Part shown: positions 1 through 6,158 of the stretch, in pieces
Layout of the letters: each line of letters opens with the position of its first letter
How positions within the stretch are numbered: the first letter of the stretch is position 1
DNA from: Trebonia sp035571275
GTDB taxonomy: Bacteria > Actinomycetota > Actinomycetes > Streptosporangiales > Streptosporangiaceae
Length of the DNA stretch: 36,143 bases
Assembly (NCBI GenBank): GCA_035571275.1
Contig: DATMKQ010000468.1
Location: forward strand, 1-36,143
Reading direction: 5' to 3'
Made by a program: the position numbers and the translations under genes
Notes under the pieces: model-generated
What the model was told of the DNA's origin: nothing
The model's database searches: none
Seen by the model: only the letters and a program-made list of their open reading frames with translations

Positions 1-914
1 TGCTCGTCATTGCCGTCTCGCCCGGTGTCGGCGGAGCGGCGGTGGGGGCCGCGCTGCTCGGCCTCGCCTTCGAGATCTACGAGCCGCCCAGCCAGGCGCT
101 ACTCGCCGAGATGGTGGCGCCTGAGCGGCGTCCGCAGGCCTTCGGGTTGCTCGGTGCCGCGCTGGCCGCCGCTGGCGTAGGCGCGGGGATCATCGCGGTG
201 TTGGTCGGCGGCGTCAGCCTGCGGCTGCTTTTCGTCGCCGACTCCGTCACCTGCGTGGCAGCGGCAGCGCTGATCCTGATGTGGGTGCATGAGCCGTCCA
301 CAGCGCGGCCGGCCGCGTCTGACGGCAACCCGTGGCGGGATGGCCGCCTGCTGGTAATGCTCGGTGTCGGCACAGGGGTCGCCTTCGCCTGGAACTTCTC
401 GGTCACCGCGCTTCCGCTGACGGTTGCCGCCCGCGGCCTTGGCCCTGCGGAAACGGGCTGGCTTCTCGCAGTAGCGGCTGCCGTGACGATCGTCGGCCAG
501 CGCTTCCTCCGGGGCGCTGCGGCACGGCCGTTCTTCCTCGTGGCGGCTGGGCTTGCCGTCGTCGCCGCGGGATTCGCCGTTGTCGCGCTCGCTGACGTGA
601 TCCCGCTGCTCTGCCTAGGTGCCGCCACCGTGGCGCTGGGCCAGGTTTTCCTTCTCGGACCTCCGTACGCCGTTGTAGCCGGTCTCGCGGACGACGGCTC
701 CCGCGCGGGGTACCTGGCGGCGTACGGCACTTGCTGGGGCATCGCCCAGACCCTCGGGCCGCTTGCCTCGACTCGCCTGCTGTCCATTGGGGTGCCCGCG
801 GCCTGGCTCACCGGCGCCGCTCTGTGCGTCCTGCTGGCCGCGCTCGTGCCGTTCGCCGGCAGGGCCGTGACAGTGGCTGAGCGCCGCCCCGCCCGCGAGA
901 CCGCAACCGCCTGA
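1..914 (+). CDS. MFS transporter, C-terminal part (5' end outside window)
   Basis: The reading frame is open from the first bases of the window, so the start lies upstream and only about 304 residues are visible. They form repeated hydrophobic Ala/Val/Leu/Gly-rich segments separated by short polar loops, about eight to nine membrane segments. An early stretch reads EMVAPERRPQAFG, which resembles the cytoplasmic-loop pattern of drug-exporter MFS proteins. A hydrophilic loop near TARPAASDGNPWRDG would be the central loop between the two six-helix halves. The likely role is proton-driven export of a small molecule across the inner membrane; the substrate cannot be told. A GTG at 42 could be mistaken for the start, but the frame continues upstream with hydrophobic sequence. 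The gene converges on the next one with about 108 bp between stops. Confidence 0.8.
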   Translation, partial: LVIAVSPGVGGAAVGAALLGLAFEIYEPPSQALLAEMVAPERRPQAFGLLGAALAAAGVGAGIIAVLVGGVSLRLLFVADSVTCVAAAALILMWVHEPSTARPAASDGNPWRDGRLLVMLGVGTGVAFAWNFSVTALPLTVAARGLGPAETGWLLAVAAAVTIVGQRFLRGAAARPFFLVAAGLAVVAAGFAVVALADVIPLLCLGAATVALGQVFLLGPPYAVVAGLADDGSRAGYLAAYGTCWGIAQTLGPLASTRLLSIGVPAAWLTGAALCVLLAALVPFAGRAVTVAERRPARETATA

Positions 915-1022
915 CCTAGAGCCAGGTGGTCACTAACTGACGCCGAGGGGACGCATCCCCATCAACGCCCTGACCAGGCACTTCACATCTTTGGCGCACA
1001 GCCGCGGCAGTCAGCGTGCGGA

Positions 1023-2576
1023 TCATGCGATGGCGATTACCGGATAGGGCGAGTCGTGCAGCAGTCGGACTGGGACCGATCCGATGACGCGGTGCGGGGC
1101 ATGATGAGAGCGGCCGGTCACGATGAGGGGCGTACTGGCAGGTTCGTCGGCGGCCTGGGTGCTGGCTGCGGCCAGGATCGCGTCGGCGGGTGATTCCTCG
1201 CGGCGTTCGAACGCGTACGGCACGCCTGCGGCGCCGGCGATCTCCGCGGCGGCTTCAGCCACGCCGGCCGCCTTCTCCTCCCGCGCGCCTTCCATCTCGG
1301 CGTGGGCGAATCCTGTCAGGTCACTGTCGACGTGGACGTGGTCTGAATACACCACGTGCAGGGTGCCAGGGCGCGCTTTGAGCAGGTCCGCGCCCCAGAT
1401 GAGCGCCCGCCGGGCAGGCTCGGAATCATCAAAGCCGACGACCAGCGTGATGGGTTGGGCGGTACCGAGAGCCGGAGCGCCCAGGACGGGAGCGAGTTCC
1501 GCTATGAAGGGCGCCGGTTCGGCCGACGCGAGTCGTGGCACGACGGGCTCGGGCGGCACGTGGGCAGGGCGTCGAAGCGTCGCGAGAAAGACTAGGCCAG
1601 CGATGCCGGCCAGGGCCCAGGCGGCCAGGATCCAGACGCGCGGGACAGTGTCATTACCGCCGAAATAAACGACGTTGCGAACCGCGTTAGCCGCTACCCC
1701 TAGCGGCAGCGCGGGGTTGAGCACCCGCACGAAACCCGGGCCGAAACTGGCTAGGTTGGCCGGTCCACCGCTGACCGGGATCCCGAACACGATGAACGCC
1801 AAGACGGCTACGGCGGTCAGCGGAGGCCAGATCCGTGCCAACGCGGCGGTGACGCCCGCCACTGCCAGTGAGAACAACGCGACGATGCCAGCGATGGCGG
1901 CGTAGTTGCCGAGGCCTGCGATGGCATCCGCGATCGCCGCGGAGACCAGGCCGATGACGACAGCTACGGCCACGGGGGCGGCGACGGACAGAGCGGGACG
2001 GGCGCGCCGGAATGCCATCGCCGACGCCGAGCCCGCTGCCAGGCTGGGGATCAGAACGCCGAGGCACATAAACCAAGACGACAGCGCCTGGGTGTCACCG
2101 GCCAGGGGTGGCACTACGTCGGACACGACCAGATGACGTCCGGACCCGGCGGCCACGGTTCCGAAGGCCGCAGTGATGAACTGGGCGGGGCCGGTGCCGC
2201 CGGCCTGTGCGACAAGTAGTAGCGGGTTTCCGCCTGAAGTGACCAGCGCGCCATCCACCTCACGCTGCTCGATCCCGGTCCGGGCGGTCACCTCGCTGGG
2301 GTAGCTACGCCATCCGAAAGCCCCCGGGACTGCGCGGTCCACGGTGTGCTCTACCTGGCCGGTTACCGCTGGGGAGCCCACCAGGCCGAAGGGAAGATCA
2401 TGCGGCGTCGGCTTGTGAAAAGCGCTGACGGTCACCGCTACGAAGATCGCGGCGAAGGCCGCGCTAGCCAGGATGAAGCCCGCGAGGCCGCGGTACCGGG
2501 CTGGATAACTACGAGATTGATGCCGGTGCCTTGGCGCCACCTGCGTCCCCCTTGAAATGCCAACGGGCGTTGGCAT
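1023..2576 (-). CDS. Membrane protein with C-terminal universal stress protein domain
   Basis: This 517-residue protein has two parts. The first ~335 residues have one N-terminal membrane segment, a periplasmic-looking domain, then a block of about five more hydrophobic segments. That order resembles ABC-2/YhgE-type membrane proteins, but the match is by layout only. The last ~140 residues form a UspA domain starting at ITLVVGFDDSEPARRAL and ending with GRSHHAPHRVIGSVPVRLL. The ATP-binding pattern G-2X-G-9X-G(S/T) is only partly kept, because the second Gly is His here. I chose the ATG at 2576 over one at 2633: it sits 7 nt after a TATACT box, which suggests a leaderless mRNA, while the longer form would read through three operators. 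The adjacent divergent TetR gene is the probable regulator. The function may be stress-linked membrane transport or sensing; this is inference. Confidence 0.75.
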   Translation of the reverse strand: MPTPVGISRGTQVAPRHRHQSRSYPARYRGLAGFILASAAFAAIFVAVTVSAFHKPTPHDLPFGLVGSPAVTGQVEHTVDRAVPGAFGWRSYPSEVTARTGIEQREVDGALVTSGGNPLLLVAQAGGTGPAQFITAAFGTVAAGSGRHLVVSDVVPPLAGDTQALSSWFMCLGVLIPSLAAGSASAMAFRRARPALSVAAPVAVAVVIGLVSAAIADAIAGLGNYAAIAGIVALFSLAVAGVTAALARIWPPLTAVAVLAFIVFGIPVSGGPANLASFGPGFVRVLNPALPLGVAANAVRNVVYFGGNDTVPRVWILAAWALAGIAGLVFLATLRRPAHVPPEPVVPRLASAEPAPFIAELAPVLGAPALGTAQPITLVVGFDDSEPARRALIWGADLLKARPGTLHVVYSDHVHVDSDLTGFAHAEMEGAREEKAAGVAEAAAEIAGAAGVPYAFERREESPADAILAAASTQAADEPASTPLIVTGRSHHAPHRVIGSVPVRLLHDSPYPVIAIA

Positions 2577-2631
2577 CACACTAAGTATACTTTTGCCTAT
2601 TGTCAACAAGCGTTGGCCAACAGGCGTTGGC
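2557..2631. promoter_or_regulatory. Three palindromic operators, probable TetR binding sites
   Basis: Three copies of a 16-bp palindrome, GYCAAC-RRGC-GTTGGC, lie at 2559-2574, 2602-2617 and 2616-2631. The first has perfect 9-bp arms when extended (2557-2565 and 2568-2576) and covers the start codon of the minus-strand gene. Sites two and three overlap by 2 bp, 14 bp centre to centre, and lie between the two divergent -10 boxes. This placement could let one regulator repress both promoters. Assignment to the neighbouring TetR protein is inferred from position. Confidence 0.75.
2584..2589 (-). promoter_or_regulatory. -10 box TATACT of the membrane-USP gene
   Basis: Read on the minus strand, TATACT is followed by 7 nt and then the ATG at 2576, the spacing expected for leaderless transcription in actinomycetes. 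A TTGACA lies at 2606-2601 but only 11 nt upstream, too close for a standard -35. The box sits between operator sites one and two. Confidence 0.55.
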
Positions 2632-2636
2632 AAATA

Positions 2637-2642
2637 TAGACT
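2637..2642 (+). promoter_or_regulatory. -10 box TAGACT of the tetR gene
   Basis: TAGACT is followed by 7 nt and then the GTG at 2650, again a leaderless arrangement. An overlapping TATAGA (2635-2640) is an alternative register. Operator site three ends 5 bp before the box, so bound repressor would cover the -35 region. Confidence 0.5.
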
Positions 2643-2649
2643 AGGGCAT

Positions 2650-3270
2650 GTGACGGACAGCAGCCGTAGGGCGACAGCGGTCGCGAGTCAGGCGGGCCCG
2701 GCACTCGGGACGGGCGGGCCGCGATCGGAGCGCACCCGCCTGGCCATCCTCGGCGCTGCTCGTGCGACGTTCGCCGCACGAGGATACGAACGGGCCACCA
2801 TCCGCGCTGTCGCCGCGCAGGCCGGCGTCGACGCTTCGATGGTTATGCGCTATTTCCACTCCAAGGCGGGCTTGTTTACTGCTGCCGTCACCATGGACCT
2901 GCAGGTCCCGGACTTGAGCTCGGCGCCGGTCGGCAGTCGAGGCGAGTTGCTGGTCCGTCATTTCATCAGCCGGTGGGAGGATCCTGTCCGCAGCGAGGAG
3001 ATGATCGCCCTGTTGCGGACCGCCGTCACTAGCGAGACCGTCGCCGGGCAACTTCAGGCCGTGGTGAGCCAGCTCGTCACCGAGCCGATCGTCACCCTGG
3101 GCGATGAGCAGGCGGACGGGCGCGGCACGCTCATCGCGGCGCAATTGCTCGGCCTGGCTCTGTGCCGGTACATCCTGCGCCTCGAGCCGCTGGCCTCGCT
3201 GCCGGCTGATGACGTGGTGGCCGCCGTCGCCCCGTCGGTACAGCGCTACCTGACCCGGCCCACCAGTTGA
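2650..3270 (+). CDS. TetR/AcrR-family transcriptional regulator
   Basis: A 206-residue regulator. The N-terminal helix-turn-helix is clear: RTRLAILGAARATFAARGY, then IRAVAAQAGVDASMVMRYF and HSKAGLF, the classic TetR DNA-binding pattern. The remaining ~130 residues form a helical ligand-binding and dimer domain. Its end, from about residue 115 on, resembles the TetR C-terminal domains found in many actinomycete efflux regulators. I chose the GTG at 2650 because upstream in-frame codons run through the operators and because a -10 box lies 7 nt before it. It is divergent from the membrane-USP gene and presumably represses both itself and that gene by way of the three palindromes. The inducing ligand is unknown. 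Confidence 0.9.
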   Translation: MTDSSRRATAVASQAGPALGTGGPRSERTRLAILGAARATFAARGYERATIRAVAAQAGVDASMVMRYFHSKAGLFTAAVTMDLQVPDLSSAPVGSRGELLVRHFISRWEDPVRSEEMIALLRTAVTSETVAGQLQAVVSQLVTEPIVTLGDEQADGRGTLIAAQLLGLALCRYILRLEPLASLPADDVVAAVAPSVQRYLTRPTS

Positions 3271-3315
3271 CGCTGTTCTACGACGATCTCGCGCAGAGAC
3301 CGGGCGGGATCGCGA

Positions 3316-3741
3316 TTAAGAAGGGGCGACGAAGACGCAGAAAAGGTGGCCCCCGGGGTCCGTGTAGATGCGAAGGGACTCGTCTTCGTCGGCGGAGCGG
3401 TCCTGGCGCAGGGTCGCGCCCAGCCGCAAGGCACGGTCGTGCTGCCGATCGAGTTCCGCCCTGTCGTGAACGATGATGTCCAAGTGCATCTGCTGGGGAA
3501 CCTCATCGCTCGGCCAGGTGGTCTGCTTCAGTCGCTCGACTTGCTGGAACGCCATGGCGCGGGCACCGTCGGGAGTGAGCAGGACGAGCCAGTCGCGCCC
3601 CCGCTCGTCATCGACGCCGTCAGGCGGCGGTTCCTCGCCTGGCCGATAGTGGAAGCCAAGGAACTCGCGGTAGAACTCGGCCAGCCGGCGCGCATCGGTG
3701 GTGTCGAGGACCACCTGCGCGAGGCGGGGAAAGGTACTCAT
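3316..3741 (-). CDS. VOC-superfamily (glyoxalase/bleomycin-resistance-like) protein
   Basis: This 141-residue protein has the paired beta-alpha-beta-beta-beta layout of the vicinal oxygen chelate fold. It starts RLAQVVLDTTDARRLAEFYRE, carries MHLDIIVHD at the start of the second module and ends with YTDPGGHLFCVF. The two His residues (in MHLDI and GGHLF) are in typical metal-ligand positions, but many such proteins bind no metal. The start ATG at 3741 has a good GGAGGGTCC ribosome site. It overlaps the stop of the upstream kinase-like gene as ATGA, so the two are probably co-translated. It could serve in resistance to, or detoxification of, a small molecule together with that kinase; the substrate is unknown. 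Confidence 0.85.
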   Translation of the reverse strand: MSTFPRLAQVVLDTTDARRLAEFYREFLGFHYRPGEEPPPDGVDDERGRDWLVLLTPDGARAMAFQQVERLKQTTWPSDEVPQQMHLDIIVHDRAELDRQHDRALRLGATLRQDRSADEDESLRIYTDPGGHLFCVFVAPS

Positions 3742-4736
3742 CGTGGACCCTCCGTGCCGTCGTTGCTGAAGATCGCTTCCAGCGGCTGGAATACCTTGTG
3801 GACTAGCCGATCCCGCTGCCGCTGGGTGAAGCGACGGGGTACTGCCTCCACCCACATGATCAGGTACAGGTACGCGCGGTAGGCCAAGAGCCGCTGACGA
3901 GCCGCGAAGTCGAAGTTCGCCGTGCCCCCTGCCGACCGGTAGCCGTGCAGGAACGCGGTGTCCTGCTCGATGTCGGCAAACAGCGCCAGCGAGATGAACT
4001 CGGCCAGCGGATCGCCCCAGAACGCCCGTTCGGCGTCGATCAGGGCGCCTATCCGTCGCCCGGCGGAACTCGATTCGACGAGGATGTTGCCGTCCCAGAG
4101 ATCAAAGTGCACCAGCACTGGGGTAGCCACCTCATCCAGGGCAGTGGCCCTCGCCACGAACCAGTTCTTGATGTCCGCGGCTGGCCTGGGCAGCGTGACC
4201 GCGAACCGCAGGGCATCCGCTAGCACCGCGTTCACCATGTCGAAGAACGCCTCCCGCCAACTGTCCCGCAGCGGGCCGACCGCGAGTGACGGGTAACCGA
4301 ACCCGGTCCCCGTGACCGTATGCAACCGAGCCACTTGACGGCCGACCTCAGCGCGCAGCTCATCCCGCTCTCCACCGCCCGGCACCGGCGTCAGATCCGG
4401 CCAGGGACTGCCCGGGCACTCCGCCATTACCAGGTACCCGCCAGCGTCACCGGTCAGGTCCACGGCTATCACGGCGGGTACCGTGACACCCTGGCACTGC
4501 CCGGCGAGCCGGTAATACAGCGCCTCGGTGCCCAGAATCCCGCGCTCATACCTCAGTACCGGCCCAGCCGGATCGGGCGGGATCTTCACCACGACCGCCG
4601 TGCCATCGACCAAGCGCACAAGGTGGACGGTGTTAAACGTCCCGCCCGCGAAGGCGCGGCTGCTGGCCACCTGATCCCAGCTCACCCCCGCCCCCGCCAG
4701 GGCTGATGTCAACGGCGCCTTCCCGGTATCCGACAT
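3738..4736 (-). CDS. Aminoglycoside phosphotransferase-family (APH) kinase-like protein
   Basis: A 332-residue protein with the APH kinase fold. Visible elements are a Gly-rich start region around AFAGGTFNTVHLVR, the ATP-binding Lys near residue 51 (VVVKIPP), the catalytic loop VHFDLWDGN with His210, Asp212 and Asn217, and the metal-binding Asp near 234 in ALIDAERAFWGDP. These are the residues needed for phosphate transfer. APH-family members phosphorylate aminoglycosides, macrolides, homoserine, choline or other hydroxyl compounds; the substrate here is not evident. The start at 4736 is supported by GGGAGGAAAT directly upstream; an earlier ATG at 4757 lacks this. Its stop overlaps the start of the VOC gene (ATGA), and the proline iminopeptidase gene lies 79 bp upstream on the same strand. 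Confidence 0.85.
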   Translation of the reverse strand: MSDTGKAPLTSALAGAGVSWDQVASSRAFAGGTFNTVHLVRLVDGTAVVVKIPPDPAGPVLRYERGILGTEALYYRLAGQCQGVTVPAVIAVDLTGDAGGYLVMAECPGSPWPDLTPVPGGGERDELRAEVGRQVARLHTVTGTGFGYPSLAVGPLRDSWREAFFDMVNAVLADALRFAVTLPRPAADIKNWFVARATALDEVATPVLVHFDLWDGNILVESSSAGRRIGALIDAERAFWGDPLAEFISLALFADIEQDTAFLHGYRSAGGTANFDFAARQRLLAYRAYLYLIMWVEAVPRRFTQRQRDRLVHKVFQPLEAIFSNDGTEGPR

Positions 4737-4815
4737 ATTTCCTCCCGACGCAGCCATTAATGAGGCTCGCAACGCCCGCTTGCTCTGGTTCAGATCGCAC
4801 CGCTCGTCAGCGCGC

Positions 4816-5757
4816 CTACCGCGCGAATCGGTCCAGGGCAGCGACGAGCCGTTTCGTCGTATCGTCGCCTGCCCCGTGTGCGTCCGCTTCGACGATGTCC
4901 AAGGTCGCGTTCGGGAGCTGTTGGGCGACTTCGTAGGCCGATCGCAGTGGCGAGGCGATGTCGAGGCGGCCACGCAGCAGGTACGCCGGGATGTGGGCTA
5001 TCCGGTCGAGGCGGCCAGTGATGGCGTCGTCGGCCTGGAAGGCATAGTTCCCGAAGTAGTGGGTGACTAGCCGCGCGAAACCCAGGCGTCGTCCGCGATC
5101 AAGCGACCGGACGCTTGGCGAGACGGGACCGCTGAGGGTGGCGATGCGGTCTTCCCACGCGCACCAGGCGCGCGCGGCCATGTCGCAGACGTCGGGGTCA
5201 GGCGAGCGCAGCAGCGAGTGCAGCGCGCCCGGCACGTTCTGCGTACCCGCGGGGAGGATGGCTACAAGCTGATCGAACTCCTCGGGGTAGATCTCTCCCA
5301 TCGCGTGCGTCAGCCAGTCGACGTCTTTGCGGCGGGTGGTGACTACGGCCCAGAGCACCATTTCTGATACCCGTTCGGGGTACTCCACGGCGTACGACAG
5401 CCCAAGCGTGGATCCCCACGATGCCCCGAACAGCAGCCAGCGGTCGATCCCCAGATGCGCGCGAAGATTCTCCATGTCGGCGATGAGGTGGGCAGTTGTG
5501 TTGTTGTCCAGTGCCGCGAGGTCGTTGCACGCGTTCGGCAGGCTGCGCCCGCAGCCGCGCTGGTCGAACAGCACCACCCGGTAGCGTGCCGGGTCGAAAA
5601 ATTGGGTCCACCACGACGTGGCGCCGGAGCCGGGTCCCCCGTGGAGCACGATCGCGGGCTTTCCCGCGGGGCTGCCGCTGACCTCCCAGTAGATTCGGTG
5701 CCCGTCCTCGGTCGCCATAAGGCCGGAGTCGTATGGCTCGCCTGCTGGATATGTCAT
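4816..5757 (-). CDS. pip: Proline iminopeptidase-like alpha/beta hydrolase
   Basis: A 313-residue alpha/beta hydrolase of peptidase family S33. The oxyanion-hole motif HGGPGSG (residues 39-45) and FDQRGCGRS are diagnostic for prolyl aminopeptidases. The nucleophile is Ser113 in GASWGS; the likely acid is Asp266 in RGRLDIASP and the base is His294 in ADAHGAG. Length and motif order fit the cytoplasmic enzyme that removes N-terminal proline from peptides. The region between about residues 145 and 235 is the helical cap. The ATG at 5757 overlaps the stop of the upstream small membrane protein gene (ATGA), so translation is probably coupled. The fit to peptide breakdown is good, given the peptide importer a few kilobases away, but no regulation links them in the sequence. 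Confidence 0.9.
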   Translation of the reverse strand: MTYPAGEPYDSGLMATEDGHRIYWEVSGSPAGKPAIVLHGGPGSGATSWWTQFFDPARYRVVLFDQRGCGRSLPNACNDLAALDNNTTAHLIADMENLRAHLGIDRWLLFGASWGSTLGLSYAVEYPERVSEMVLWAVVTTRRKDVDWLTHAMGEIYPEEFDQLVAILPAGTQNVPGALHSLLRSPDPDVCDMAARAWCAWEDRIATLSGPVSPSVRSLDRGRRLGFARLVTHYFGNYAFQADDAITGRLDRIAHIPAYLLRGRLDIASPLRSAYEVAQQLPNATLDIVEADAHGAGDDTTKRLVAALDRFAR

Positions 5758-6017
5758 CGGCCGAAGTTAGTGCCCGCGCTAGGAGGAGAAACGCAGGGCG
5801 GATGCCGCGACCGCTGTGGCTGGCGCTGGCAGAGCAGGAAGGCGGCGCCGCCGAAGGGGCTAGCGCACACTATGAGAACCGCCCAAGCCAACCTGGGAAG
5901 GAAACGGACGCGCTCGGCTGCCGCGAGGAGCACCAGGCAGTACAGGTCGAAGGCAACCACGAGCAGGACGCCGAGCAAGATCGCAATTAGCACGACCGCG
6001 GCTGCAATCCCTTGCAT
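5754..6017 (-). CDS. Small two-helix membrane protein, PLDc_N-like
   Basis: An 87-residue protein. It has two hydrophobic segments, residues about 3-27 (AAVVLIAILLGVLLVVAFDLY) and 40-60 (LAWAVLIVCASPFGGAAFLL), then a basic tail rich in Arg and Pro. The spacing of the two helices and the SPFGG turn match the PLDc_N family, which occurs as the membrane anchor of cardiolipin synthases and as stand-alone small proteins. No phospholipase domain follows, so the role is unknown. The ATG at 6017 is 7 nt after a TAATGT box on the minus strand, which suggests a leaderless transcript. The stop overlaps the iminopeptidase start, so this is probably the first gene of a four-gene run down to the VOC gene. 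Confidence 0.75.
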   Translation of the reverse strand: MQGIAAAVVLIAILLGVLLVVAFDLYCLVLLAAAERVRFLPRLAWAVLIVCASPFGGAAFLLCQRQPQRSRHPPCVSPPSAGTNFGR

Positions 6018-6024
6018 GTCCGCA

Positions 6025-6030
6025 ACATTA
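6025..6030 (-). promoter_or_regulatory. -10 box TAATGT before the PLDc_N-like gene
   Basis: On the minus strand TAATGT is followed by 7 nt and then the ATG at 6017. No Shine-Dalgarno sequence precedes that ATG, so a leaderless transcript that also serves the downstream iminopeptidase gene is likely. No clear -35 was seen. Confidence 0.4.
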
Positions 6031-6158
6031 CTGAGCCTGACGGTACCCCGGCTAGTCGCCAGGTGTAGAGCCGTCGGCCGCCATGGTTGGTGACCCTCAT
6101 TCCCGCTGGCGGAGAAAAGCAGGCGACAGGTCGAGCGTGAACCGGCAGGATCGCCAGC

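Noticed and set aside
2557..2649. Longer tetR and membrane-USP starts reading through the operators
   Set aside because: The extra residues simply translate the palindromes (for example MPTPVG repeats); leaderless starts after -10 boxes fit better.
3246..3506. Extra short minus-strand frame near the VOC gene end
   Set aside because: A different frame of the VOC gene, with no ribosome site and no recognisable domain.
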